A stretch of DNA of 20,006 nt from Chara braunii (taxonomy: Eukaryota > Streptophyta > Charophyceae > Charales > Characeae): positions 7,364,014 through 7,384,019 of the forward strand of contig BFEA01000003.1 in the NCBI GenBank assembly GCA_003427395.1, in the 5' to 3' direction. Below the pieces are notes generated by a model. That model had not been told where the DNA came from. It did no database searches and saw only the letters and a list, made by a program, of their open reading frames with translations. Below, one piece after another: positions 1 through 11,645 of the stretch (its first letter is position 1; every line of letters begins with the position of its first letter). Both the position numbers and the translations under genes were made by a program.

Positions 1-135
1 CCGACGACAAACGAAACGACAGCCGCCGATCAGATTTATCAATGGCAGTCGTTTCGTTTGTCGTCGGGCCCGGCCTCCGAATTTTCAGGAGTAGCTAGTT
101 TCCCCTATTTTCCCACGCGGGAAAGGTACTAGTGG
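1..135. mobile_element. MITE-like element, copy 1 (left end outside the window)
   Basis: This stretch matches 8555-8679 in the same orientation. The two share the block around 'gccgccgatcagatttatca' and the downstream 'ctattttcccacgc' end. Positions 1-20 and 48-67 form a perfect 20-bp inverted repeat around a 27-base loop. The right end at 105-135, read in reverse complement, matches the left terminal inverted repeat of copy 2 at 8487-8516. The left terminus of this copy lies before the window. No coding capacity is seen, so this is a small non-autonomous DNA transposon by inference. Confidence 0.6.
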
Positions 136-284
136 TTTAAGCGCACCCGTCGACTCTAACGAGTGTTTATTTAACTTTATTGCCTTCCGTTCTAGGCTAC
201 CCGAGTGGCCCGAGACCACGTGCCCGGACCGCGGGCAAAACAAAATTGAAAAATAAAAATATTTTAAATTATTTTTTATTTTTC
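136..284. other. AT-rich spacer, no gene seen
   Basis: This is intergenic sequence that becomes a low-complexity A/T tract from about 238. No coding signal was found. Confidence 0.5.
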
Positions 285-754
285 TGTTTATTTTTATTTT
301 TTATTTTAAATTTGGTAAAGATGTTATTTTTTTAGCAAAACCTACACTATATTCTTCTCTCAAATTCTTTTTGCCTTTCACTACCTTGCTACCACTACTC
401 ATAAGACTATATAGAGGGGAGCATAGGGCCTCACAAACAAGGTGAATCATGTTGCCCCCTGCCCCAACAGCGGTAGTCAGAGATGGGGTGGGGTCCCGGC
501 GGGGGTCTGGCTAACACAAAAACCGAGCGTTTTGCCAGTAGCTGCGCCTCCCTTTCTCATCGTCCCCCACTGTTGTAACCCTGAGGCAAACATTGTTCAG
601 TGTTCACTATATTTTTCTGCATAACATTGTTTGTTTTTTTACTTTTTGGAATGCGTTTTTTGTTTTTTGTTTTGGCTGGGACCTTCCCTGGTCCTTGCAC
701 GGGCGGGCCGCCCGGGAAAACAGGGTGTCCCGGGCGGCCCGGCTGGTAGCCTAG
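285..754 (-). repeat. Dispersed repeat with GC-rich hairpin, copy 1
   Basis: Read on the minus strand, this begins 'ctaggctaccagcc' at 754 and continues through a GC-rich palindrome, 'gtgcaaggacca' and an A-rich stretch. It then passes 'gcctcaggg' and reaches an AT-rich end containing 'ctttaccaa' near 320-312. The same order of blocks occurs on the plus strand at 19281-19474. That copy lacks about 250 bases between the 'cctcaggg' block and the 'ctttacca' block. Translations look collagen-like (Gly/Pro-rich), but this comes from the palindrome and is not evidence of a protein. It is a non-autonomous element of unknown class. Confidence 0.6.
704..741. repeat. Perfect 14-bp GC-rich hairpin
   Basis: Arms 704-717 and 728-741 are exact reverse complements around a 10-base loop. 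The core of the arms is 'gggccgcccggg' paired with 'cccgggcggccc'. The hairpin sits inside the dispersed repeat and is imperfectly kept in the copy near 19300-19340, so it is probably a structural part of that element. Confidence 0.8.
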
Positions 755-766
755 CTTCCCTTTCAT

Positions 767-2044
767 TTTCCTTGGCCAGCTCGGCGCTGTTATTCGCCAT
801 CATCTATCGCTGGTTTATCCAGATGGTTCCCTTTTTTTTTTTTTTTTTGTTCAGACAAATACGAGGAATGAGCCCTCCGAGTCACAGGGCCCTTACAGAC
901 ATACAAGTGTTCTGGGCTGCGGCCCCCAGCAAGCCAGTGCCCGCTCTAAGTGAAGGTGGGCCTGAATATTGCCATGAGGCCTGTTTTTGACATTTTTCCG
1001 TACATGGGTACTCAGACAGTTGCAGCACGCCAGTTGGTTGCAAATTACAATGCAAAGTGAGCCCCCAGGCTCCTTCCAGAAGCAAAGGGCTGTGCTGTAC
1101 AGTTGAGCCCAGGGCTCAGTTGGTTGTGCCCTGGGCACACGCTGCGTGAGGCCTACACATCACGGACTGGCCGCGAGGCCATGGGAAAGCAGCCTTGTCG
1201 TCACACATAAGCCGCGAGCCAATGGGAATGCTGCAAACACTTGGAGGCTGGGAGGCTGCCTGGACGTGCCTCCTGTGGTGGTTCAAAAAGCAAAAAAAAA
1301 GATGCTGGTAGGAGCAGACTCCTCAAGCTGTCCAGGGGTGGCTCCATCTATTGGTGGGGAGCAGCACCTGCTGGGAAGCGGGCCCAGTGTCCCCTGTGAC
1401 AATTGCTCAAGAGTCAATACAGAATTAGTCTGAATTACCATCAGAGTATTTTGGACCAAGTAAGGGGAGTGTGTGTCTGAGAGAGATTGTTTGTAGTATG
1501 GCTCTACTCAATTCGAATAGGACGTGGGCAGGACTTGAACACTTCCCTTGCCTTTGGTACAGGCCTGCTTGCTAATTGGGCATGGGATAAGATGTGTACA
1601 AGTGGACGTAGGTGTAATTTAGACTCTCTGTAGATGCATGCAGGGGTTGGTTCCGAGTAGGTGGATGGATACGAGGGAGGGCCTTCACTGCTCACGTTAA
1701 GTGGGTGGAAACGTGAGGGTCAAAGGGAACCGGCAGTGCTACGATGGACAGTGGACAGCGATTAGTGGACAACACTCCAGGCCTGCTGTGGATGACCCTA
1801 GGGACCGTCATAATTATAATTGAGCAACTGGATAGTAGCAGGAAGTTTTCGCGCCGAAGATGAGCCTTCCCGGTAACGGAAAAGGAGGAGGCCTGTTCCG
1901 GGTCTGCGCACAAGTCTGTTCCCGCTGCCATCCAAGGCGCCTACATCCTTGGAGAAATTCCGTACAGTGTAAAAGGTGCTGTGAGAGTATATACTCATTA
2001 CTCACACTAGGCCCTCAAAAAATCACGAAGTTGCTGGAACGTTT
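767..2044. other. Gene-less stretch
   Basis: A poly-T tract lies at about 831-849. Only short, overlapping reading frames without recognisable domains occur on either strand. I see no RNA gene and no supported regulatory site. Confidence 0.5.
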
Positions 2045-2153
2045 GAAATACATATCTTAGTTCGAATCTAGATGCAATAAGATGAACTGAAATCAAAAAA
2101 CTATTTCTGAATTATTTGCGGCTGGTCAGTTCTGCAATGATAGCTCAAGGCCA
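2045..2153 (+). repeat. SINE-like repeat, copy 1 (degenerate)
   Basis: This aligns by eye with 2964-3064, from 'gaaataca' through 'agttcgaatc', then 'atttctgaatta', a 'gttc..aatgata' block, 'tctcaa/gctcaa' and a closing 'gcca'. The 'gttcgaatc' motif resembles the pol III B box (tRNA T-loop). No A box is evident upstream here. It is a diverged relative of the longer copy downstream. Confidence 0.4.
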
Positions 2154-2196
2154 TCTCCCTTTTAAGAAAAGAAAAACAGAGGGAGAAAAAGAAGAC

Positions 2197-2218
2197 GCAC
2201 ACACACACACACACACAC
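2197..2218. repeat. (AC)n microsatellite
   Basis: A run of about eleven CA/AC dinucleotides, flanked upstream by a purine-rich stretch. Confidence 0.95.
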
Positions 2219-2589
2219 CTGTAGAAAGCAGAAGCATTTCCATCACGCGATAAGCATTGATTTCACTCGCAGCAGGTATAAGTCGTTTCGCCTGGCCAGA
2301 GGGGATCTTGGTCATGCATATTTGATTCCAGGGCAAAACCATTTCATCTATCAGAAGCCATGAGCTAGCCGTGTACTAATTGCTGCGTGTACAAACCTGC
2401 CCATTGTTCCCAACCGGTTTCATGCATTTTCTGTTAGTCTCTGAATCACAATATAATATGTACAATAAATCAAATATCCATATTGATAATTATATAATAA
2501 TCTAATTATGTTGAGCACAACCATGGCACAGGTGAGAATTCCCTCAAAGTCACCACACACAGTTCAGGAAGAGCAGCCACTGAAACAAA

Positions 2590-2666
2590 GAGAAGAAGAA
2601 GAAGAAGAAGAAGAAGAAGAAGAAGAAAGAGCAGCCATTGGAATTGATTAGCCATTGGAATTGATT
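2590..2666. repeat. (GAA)n microsatellite with adjacent 16-bp duplication
   Basis: About thirteen AGA/GAA triplets run from 2590 to 2629. They are followed by two exact copies of 'gccattggaattgatt' (2634-2649 and 2651-2666). A related 'gagcagcca' also precedes the triplet run, so the triplets may have expanded inside an older duplicated segment. Confidence 0.9.
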
Positions 2667-2901
2667 TTTTTTTAGTTCTTTGGAGGAAGAAAAATTGTGC
2701 CTGGAGACATAGGAGCAGCATCTGCAAGGGAGCACAAAGTTATCGACACAATTCAGCACATCAACTGAACCTTGGACCGCCAATCACAACGCAAGCCCAC
2801 ACTTCTCACACATATGCCAATCACCAGACTCTCTGGGTAAATGTCAAATTGTCAATAGATGAGGCGGGGGCGAAAAGGAAAAAGGAGGACGAACAGATAT
2901 C

Positions 2902-3177
2902 CACAAACTGTCGAAATACAGTAACGAGCCTGGCTCAGTTTGCGGGTACACCCACAAACTGTCGAAATACACACCCAAGTTCGAATCCCGACAAAAGAGC
3001 AGATGACCAGAAATTTCTGAATTACCTGGGGCAAGTTAGTTCAATGATAATATCTCAATGCCAGCGCCAGGGTTGTCACAGCCCTAGCCCCGGGGGTCCC
3101 CGACCCCGGTCCGGGAGGGGNAAAAAAANAAAAAANCAAAANANTNAANAAAANAANNAAAANAAAAANAAAAAAAA
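2902..3177 (+). mobile_element. tRNA-related SINE-like element with A-rich tail
   Basis: A pol III A-box-like motif 'tggctcagtttg' lies at 2931-2942. A near-consensus B box 'gttcgaatccc' lies at 2979-2989. The spacing is that of a tRNA-derived promoter. An unrelated-looking body shared with 2045-2153 follows, then a short GC-rich segment (about 3067-3120), then an A-rich tract with many N calls at 3121-3177. Two near-identical 20-base units, 'ccacaaactgtcgaaataca', lie at 2901-2920 and 2952-2971 on either side of the A box. Head, body and A tail fit a SINE. The tRNA fold is degenerate, so I do not call a functional tRNA. Confidence 0.4.
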
Positions 3178-3625
3178 TGGGGGGGGGGGGGTGCACACAG
3201 CTGCCAGGCACCCCCTGGCGCTTTCTGCGTTTTCGCGGAAAAATACCCCCCCAGGGTTCCCCCCCCACCCCACCCCACCCCACCGGGGTGTTCCAGTGGG
3301 GCCCGGAGTCTGGGGCGGGGGTGCCGGTGCTGGGGCTGGGAATGTCTGAGCACGGGGGCGTGGCTCCGGTCTGCGCCGGGGTTGGGCAGAGCAGGGTTGC
3401 AGTGGCCGGGGGTCGGGGCCAGGGCCGGGGTTTGGGGTTTGGGGTTTGGCGGGGTGCCGGGTCTGCCGGGGTTTGGTGGGGTGCAGCGCCGGGTGTCGGC
3501 AAGAGGCGGGGTCGGGGGTGCCTGCAGGGCTCCGCGGGGTGGGGTTCGGGGGAAAGGGTCCAGGGCAGGGCGGGGGTCCACGGGGGTGGGGTTCCAGGGG
3601 CAGGCGCCACTTCTTTGAGGGGCTA
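3178..3625 (+). repeat. G-rich low-complexity block
   Basis: The plus strand is strongly G-biased with almost no A, and dense in runs of three to thirteen G. It also has short C runs such as repeated 'accccaccccacccc' near 3265-3285. Long open frames exist on both strands here only because A/T-rich stop codons are rare. Their Gly/Pro/Arg-rich translations are not evidence of genes. The block starts directly after the N-containing A tract, so assembly quality is doubtful here. Confidence 0.75.
3427..3454 (+). repeat. Telomere-like GGGGTTT array / G-quadruplex motif
   Basis: Three consecutive GGGGTTT units are followed by 'ggcgggg', giving four G tracts with short loops. This meets the usual G-quadruplex pattern. 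The unit resembles but is not identical to the plant telomere unit TTTAGGG. It could be a telomere-like interstitial patch or chance within a G-rich block. Confidence 0.6.
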
Positions 3626-4940
<1,315 letters not shown>

Positions 4941-5510
4941 GAACAAGACACTTGCCCATTGCATCTGAGTGATCCGCATCGCCAGACACGCCAAGAGTAC
5001 GTCCTTTCCCTCCTGTGTCATCGGTCGGAGTTCAGGTTGGCCTTCAGACTCGCAACCATGCCCACTGCTTTTTCATTCCCTGTGCTTCGTTGTCTGCTGA
5101 GTAGTACTTTTGTTTCACTGTCCTCGTTTTCTGTCATCTGCTGCTCCTGTACCACCACCCACCTCCCTCCCCTCGCATCGCCTGTTCCATCAGGGCTTCC
5201 ATGCAGCACCGGACTCGACAGCCTTCTCTGCCTTCTGCGATTCCAAGCAGGCGTGTGTGGCCAAGGGGTGCAAACACCATCACAAATACGCAGAGAGTTC
5301 TTCACATCGCTGTGCACTGGTCCACGCCAGCCAGTCAGCCAGGGGGTCTTCAGTTCCCATGCAAGAACACACTGCAGGCAGACAGCGAGCTTTGCACCAG
5401 CCACAAAGCCTTTACTCCCCATGCAAGAAAACCGCAGGTCGACCCCATACGCTTTAGACCCTACAATCCCCAAGACCTTTCCACTCTCCTGCCCACCCAC
5501 TCCTACCCAC

Positions 5511-5576
5511 CAGCACCAGTTGGTCCACGCTCCAGCACCAGTCGGTCCACGCTCCAGCACCAGTCCGTCCACGCTC
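5511..5576. repeat. 22-bp minisatellite, three copies
   Basis: The unit 'cagcaccagt' + NN + 'gtccacgctc' starts at 5511, 5533 and 5555. The copies differ only at the two bases after 'cagt' (tg, cg, cc). Confidence 0.9.
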
Positions 5577-6670
5577 CCCACTCAGGCCACGTGCAATTCT
5601 CCACATCAACAAATTGAATACAAGCTTCTCCATACACCAACCTTTTGAAGCAGTGTTTGACGTTTGGAAGGAAGATTCTCAAGATCATGATCAAACCTGA
5701 TGCGTCCGCCTTTCCATTGGCAACCGCAAATGTGTCACCCTAGTATCAGAAGAGATGGGGCTAGCCCACAAAGGCCTGATCAGACCATCGACATTATGGC
5801 CCTGCCTGGGATCACATACCACCTGCCTCCCATCCACAATAAGATCTGACTGACTCCAATCTGCTAGGAACCTTCTGAGTGAGGAGGACCAGCGCAGATC
5901 TACAGAAGAAGAAGATGAAAACTTCCCAAGAGGATGAAACTTGCTGAGTCCTCAGTTTGTCATATAGGCCACATCCACTGACAAACCTTTTCCTTTTCGC
6001 TTTTTCATGCTCGAGCTTCACATCATCATGCTGCACAAATTTAAAGTCATTGAAGATTCAAAAAGATGTGTAGCGATCGCAATTCGGCAGAGCCCAAGGT
6101 GGCAGGAGCAATGGAGCAATCGCTGCTCCCCCACCTGATAGCTCCCCACCCACTTGCCCAGTCGACCATCCAATCTACCCGCTACTCATGCACGCAGCAC
6201 ATAGTGCACCAAGCTAACACTCAGGTATACCTGAGACCTTTCTCACCCCGAGCCCCAAGAACAACCGCGATGTACAATACTACACTCCCTTCACTTCAAG
6301 AATGTAGAGCTGTACAAGTTGAGTTGATCTGTGAGCAAACTCCTCGCACAAGCCCAGAGAATAGTACACTCCGCTGAAGAGAGGTAGACCTGCAGGCATC
6401 CATCCATTGGCAACCTCTCCGCTCCACTCCATCCGACGCACACAACAAGCTAAATTGCGCACAGGGCCCCTGCCAAACAATCCACGCAGAGGATTACATA
6501 AGCCCCAAGAGGATTACCAGTGTAGAGATATCCAACACAAATGCAGCACGTATCTACTTCAGCGCCCGATTCAACTGCTGCGAGGACGAACCCCTTCCGC
6601 CAAACTCCTATGCTAAACACGAATTGCGATCCTTTCGAGAGGCGTGTCTCCCAAGACAAGTGCGATAATC

Positions 6671-6978
6671 GACAGATAACTCGCACGCATGTATGCTGGC
6701 GCCGAAACTCGAGCTATGGACAAGAGCGGAATTAGGACGCAATCATGAAAGCAGAAAATAAGGAGGACACTGCCTTGAATCCAGAAGCTATGCCTGGGGC
6801 ATGGCTGCGAACCTCGCAACATAGTCAGTCCGACAGATAACTCGCACGCATGTATGCTGGCGCCGAAGCTCAAGCTATGGACAAGAGTGGAACTAGGACA
6901 CAATCATGAAAGCAGAAACTAAGGAGGACACAGCCGTGAATCCAGAAGCTACTGTGAACCTCGCAACATAGTCAGTCC
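6671..6978. repeat. 161-bp tandem duplication
   Basis: Copy 1 is 6671-6831 and copy 2 is 6832-6978. Both begin 'gacagataactcgcacgcat' and end 'aacatagtcagtcc'. Copy 2 lacks about 14 bases near 6945 and carries several substitutions, so the duplication is not very recent. Confidence 0.9.
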
Positions 6979-7881
6979 ACAGCACTACGACCACCACCAT
7001 TCAGACGACTGCTGCCGAGCACTCTGTAGAGCAGAAGGCCTGTGCTTGGTAACACATCAATCCTCAAATCTACAGCACCAATAAGTCAAACCGGAACATG
7101 CAGGCGGGGCGTGCATGAACAAGCAGCGTGCGAGCAAGAGACGAGTTAGCTAGAAGAAGTAGGTGAGCCAGAGAGGAGGACGTGGGAACGACTACAACAA
7201 CAATTGATTTTTAGACCATAATAATAGTAGTAATTGTGAACCTTCGTCGAGACGACCAACGACACCCAACCCCAAATAAGTGTTGTGCACCTATAGGGCA
7301 AAGGGCCAATGACAAAATGGTTTTAGATCAACAGAAGCGTTTCCGCGCCCAAGGCAAGAATAAACCTTGCGAGCAAGAAAAGAGGCAGCTCCATTCCTTC
7401 CCATCTCATACGCCGGCGTGTCTTTTTTTTCCTCTACAGTACGCTGTACTGCCTATCTAATCCTTTTCTGCCCACTGCTGTCAGTTGCAAGACCCCTTTT
7501 CTGAGGTAGCAATAACAGACCAGATCAGGTTTCTTGACGCGCTACTTCGACCTTCCGTAACTGGTCTATATACCCCTTTTTCTCATGTTCATTAACAAAT
7601 GAACAGCAGGATGGGGTCTGAAAATTACACCCAGAACAACAGCTACACTGACCTACCCTGCATCCCGCAGAGTCCATGACCACAGATACAGATGACTTGA
7701 GCAATCCATCCGCGATCCACTTCTACGACGAGTCGACGATGCCAACTTTCGCCATCATTGCCACACGATACCAAACACAGCGGTTTCCATCTGAGTCCGC
7801 ACTACCAGCCTCGTCCCTGCCGTGCTGTGAAAGTCACTTCTGTCACCCTCTACTCTTCCCACTAACCATCCGATCAAAACT

Positions 7882-8262
7882 TCACCCACTAAGTCCAGGA
7901 CCACCACTGTCACTATCTGACGTAGTATCTCCCACTTCTTCCTGCGGTGTCGTTCCAGATTTCTCTTTCTCTTTCTCTTTCTCTGTCACATAGGATACAA
8001 TCACCGTGATATCGTCCATTTTCCCGCCCTGGTATCTATACCCTGCCTCTTGGGCAGCTCTCGCAAACGGAGTTTGTCGATGTTTGTCTTGAGCACGCAG
8101 TCGGGCGATCGCGCTTATCCTCTGTGCTGTGTCTTGTGGTCCCCACCCAGAGTTAATCGAATGCATCACAACCGTTGCGAGCTCAGTGTCGTAGACATTG
8201 TCAAATAGTCCATCAGTACCAACAATGATAACATCTCCAGGGGCCACTGCGATACCATACAT
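7882..8262 (-). CDS. PP2C last exon with charged C-terminal tail
   Basis: The acceptor is 'cgtacag' and the stop is TGA at 7884-7882. The exon encodes [22 protein letters not shown], the [13 protein letters not shown] helix and [14 protein letters not shown], the normal C-terminal end of the phosphatase fold. About 34 more residues follow: a Glu-Lys run from an imperfect (TTTCTC)n repeat, then an acidic Ser/Asp/Gly-rich end. The tail looks like a late extension from microsatellite growth. Confidence 0.92.
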   Translation of the reverse strand: MYGIAVAPGDVIIVGTDGLFDNVYDTELATVVMHSINSGWGPQDTAQRISAIARLRAQDKHRQTPFARAAQEAGYRYQGGKMDDITVIVSYVTEKEKEKEKSGTTPQEEVGDTTSDSDSGGPGLSG

Positions 8263-11200
8263 CTGTACGTGTGCACGCAACAACAAGAGGTGCAAACGGC
8301 AAAAAAAGTTAAAAAACGCAAATCTTACTCCCAACAATAATTCAGCCTTTCAACATTCCTCCAATTTTTTTTATTTTTTTTTTCTTTCAGAGAACCGACA
8401 AAGCGTATAGCCAAGATGCCACGGCTTCGAATACCAAACGATGATGGCACCACAGTGAAGCTCTTCACAGATTTGCGTTTCATGCACCACTAGTACCTTT
8501 GCCGCTTGGAAAATAGTGGGCCTCCGGTGGGCCTCCGACCGTTTCGGAGGCCGAAACGAAACGACGGCCGCCGATCAGATTTATCAATGGCAGTCGTCGT
8601 CGGGCCCGACCTCCGAAAATTCAGGCGATTGGGAAAACAGCCAGTTTTCCCTATTTTCCCACGCAGGATAGGTACTACTGACTACACCGATACAAGCAAA
8701 CATGGAACTGCTAAAACTGAAAAACTTGCCATCCATGAACTTCACGTGACAAGACGCCAGACTGAAAAGATATAAGAGGGGGAAACAGTGGGGCTCTCTG
8801 CAAGAAGCTCCGAGGCAGCGCTGGCTCCTTTTCTCTGAAGGCATTTTTCACCAGCAGTACTTTGAGAAAAGCGCATGTGCGGTAGCTGTATTTGTATAGA
8901 ACACCTTATCATACATACACAGGCATAGAGCCGTTCAGAAGGACCGAATAATAAGGCAGCAACGGAAGGCGTTTTGCGCTCCCTGCACCGGTGTCTGGGG
9001 GTTTACGTCTCACTTGAACAATGTAATGCTGATGTGCAGAGCGCTACATGTGTCGGTATGTGAACAACGCTGTGAGCGAGGAACAGAGGTAGATTGCAAA
9101 GCATTTTCCTAGTCTTTGTTATGGGAGATATGCCAGTCCACGAGCCACACAAATTTATGATTTCTGATATCGCTTGTAGGTACCATCTTGAAATCAGTCA
9201 AAATTTTGAAATAGCGTTTCCATAGGAGGTTTCGGTAAGTTCATGCATATTTCGTCGATTTCGAGACTTACTTTGGATTGCGTACTCTTTGCATTTGATA
9301 TGCATTTCGCTTGTTCTCTTGCTGGTGCTTGAAGATATGACTCTGCTCTGTCTGAGGCTTTTTTTTTTTCTTCTCTCTTTTTTTTGGCCTGTCTCAGCCT
9401 TCATTGCTTGGGTTCGGCAAGGGGAGCGGAATTTAGGAGCACACATGAAGGGCATTCGGGAAAGATGGAGCAATACGGGAACGATCAGCATGGCCACAGC
9501 ACGAGCATGAGAAACTCGAATCAAAAGCGGTCTCAACACGATATTAGTGAGAGATTGAACATCCGAGCCGTCATGCACACGCACCCTCAGACAGAACAAG
9601 CGGCCAGAGCCTTGAAACATCCAAATGATAACCACATATCCCTCCTCACCTCTGCAGATTCCGGGGAATCGCTCCCGCCACTGCCTAGCTGGTACGGAAA
9701 GTTGAAAGAATGCTGTTGAGGCGGAGACTTGAAGACCGTCCGTCCCTTCCTTATCAGAATGAACCCACTATCCCCCAGATTCGCCGCTTGCAACACCTGT
9801 CATTTTCCATCCGCAGACCATACACATGTCAGCAGAGCTGTAAACGGATTTCACAATCCAAATGTCGTCGGCAGAGGTGTAAACGGATCCGCAATGCAAA
9901 CTACTCAGACTCAGACCCAGATGATAATGTGCATCAGCTGCTGGGCATCGTCCAAATGGCGGACAATGACAAGGTCGTGGCTTCAAGACTACGTTATGTG
10001 CGAGCTCATACATAAACAAAGGATCATCCAAGAATCATCAACTAGGAGAAGAAGCTCATTCCACACGCGAATGTTGAAACCGATTCCAGATAGTTTGTTC
10101 ATGGTACTTTATACCTCACAGATCATCAACTTCTACCTCTGACAATGGCTGAGCCTTCGGTTAGCATGGGTAACACCCAATCCTGACGGTACCAGAACGA
10201 GGGAGGCACGTCTTCGCAGACAAAAGCAGCCATGCCCCAGCCGCATGTTCATGCATCGTCCATGGCGAGCAGAGTTGTCACAAACATTGATCCAGGCAGC
10301 CAGACTTTCAGCCATATCTGTACGGATTACGAAATGAAATTGCTATTATTGATTTAGAAAGAACACTTCTTTATTTACGAAGAGCTTGTAATTTCATTGA
10401 GTATATAATTCGTTCAAATGGTCATATATTATTTGTAAATACTAATCCACNAAACAATCAAATAATTCAGAAAATGGCAAAAGAAACATGTCAAAGTTAT
10501 ATAAATCATAAATGGATTGGAGGTTTTTTAACCAATTGGAAGCACATTTTTCATGTACAAGCGCATATATGGTTCACGTGCTCGTCCTTGATATTTTAAT
10601 GTTAAAGTTAATAAAGAATAATTCTTATCAGAAATAACAACTTCACGAAAATTTTCTATAAATCCTTCATCGAGAAGAATTTTCGCAATACTTCTAGCAG
10701 TTTGTGTCGCTGGAATTTGGACTATCTTAGCTTTGCTTAAATTACCGTTTCTTATAGAAGTTATCATATTGGAGATAGTATCAGTTAAATCTTCTAAAAA
10801 AACATTATATGGAGTAGGAACATCCTGTGAAGACAAAGACATTATAGGAGCATCTAAAAAATCAAATAAAGACTCTAGAATAGCCGATTTCAAAGTTGTT
10901 CCAATTCCACCTGTTTTGTCAATGCTCACCAGAGGCAGTCTGTTACATACTGCATTCCACACGGGCCCTTTCAGGCCCGACGACTAGGCTGAGGGGTTCC
11001 GAGGGCCTGGACGCGATAATCCAGGCCAGGCCGGCCCAAAGGCCGGACCTTATTAGGCCGCCCCTTGCCCTTACGCAACCGGTTCTAGACCAGGCGCTGC
11101 AGCCGCAGGCCCTGGGCGGGAAATGGCCAAACGTTTTCGTTTGGACCAGGCCGCCGTTTAGGCAGCCTGCTTCCCGAAAACTGGTCCGACCTGAACCACG

Positions 11201-11614
11201 GATCGGACGATAGATCCGACCGCTCAGATCGGAGGCCACCTTGGGAGGCAGAGGCCAAACTGACTGCCGGCCGGTACTTAGGCCCAGCCAACGGCCATTT
11301 CGGGGACTTTGGAGGACAGCAGCATTGAGGAACGGCCGCTGCGCTATTTCGGTTCAGCGCAGCGCTGGACAGCAGTGCTAGGTGTAGCGCTGGCTGTAGG
11401 GAGAGGAGAGAGCGAGGTGGGAGACTTACCTGACAGCCGCCACGAGCGCCATAGCTCCCAGCAGCACAGCCGTCTCCTGCAGCAGCCAAGGCGCCACCTT
11501 GTACCATCAGGTAGGGCCTAGAGCTACTCGCCTTCTCCGCCAATGCTCTGCCCCTCTCTTCTTCTTCTTCTTCAGACTTCTTCAGACTTCTTCTTCTTCT
11601 TCAGACTTCTTAAG

Positions 11615-11645
<31 letters not shown>

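Noticed and set aside
557-766. Collagen-like Gly-Pro-rich frame (and its relative near 19281-19411)
   Set aside because: The triplet pattern comes from a GC-rich DNA palindrome in a dispersed repeat, and it ends in homopolymer-derived Lys/Phe runs.
10943-11543. Open frames of 98-152 codons in the GC-rich intron block
   Set aside because: They overlap on both strands, have Pro/Arg/Ala-rich low-complexity composition from palindromic DNA, and show no known motif.
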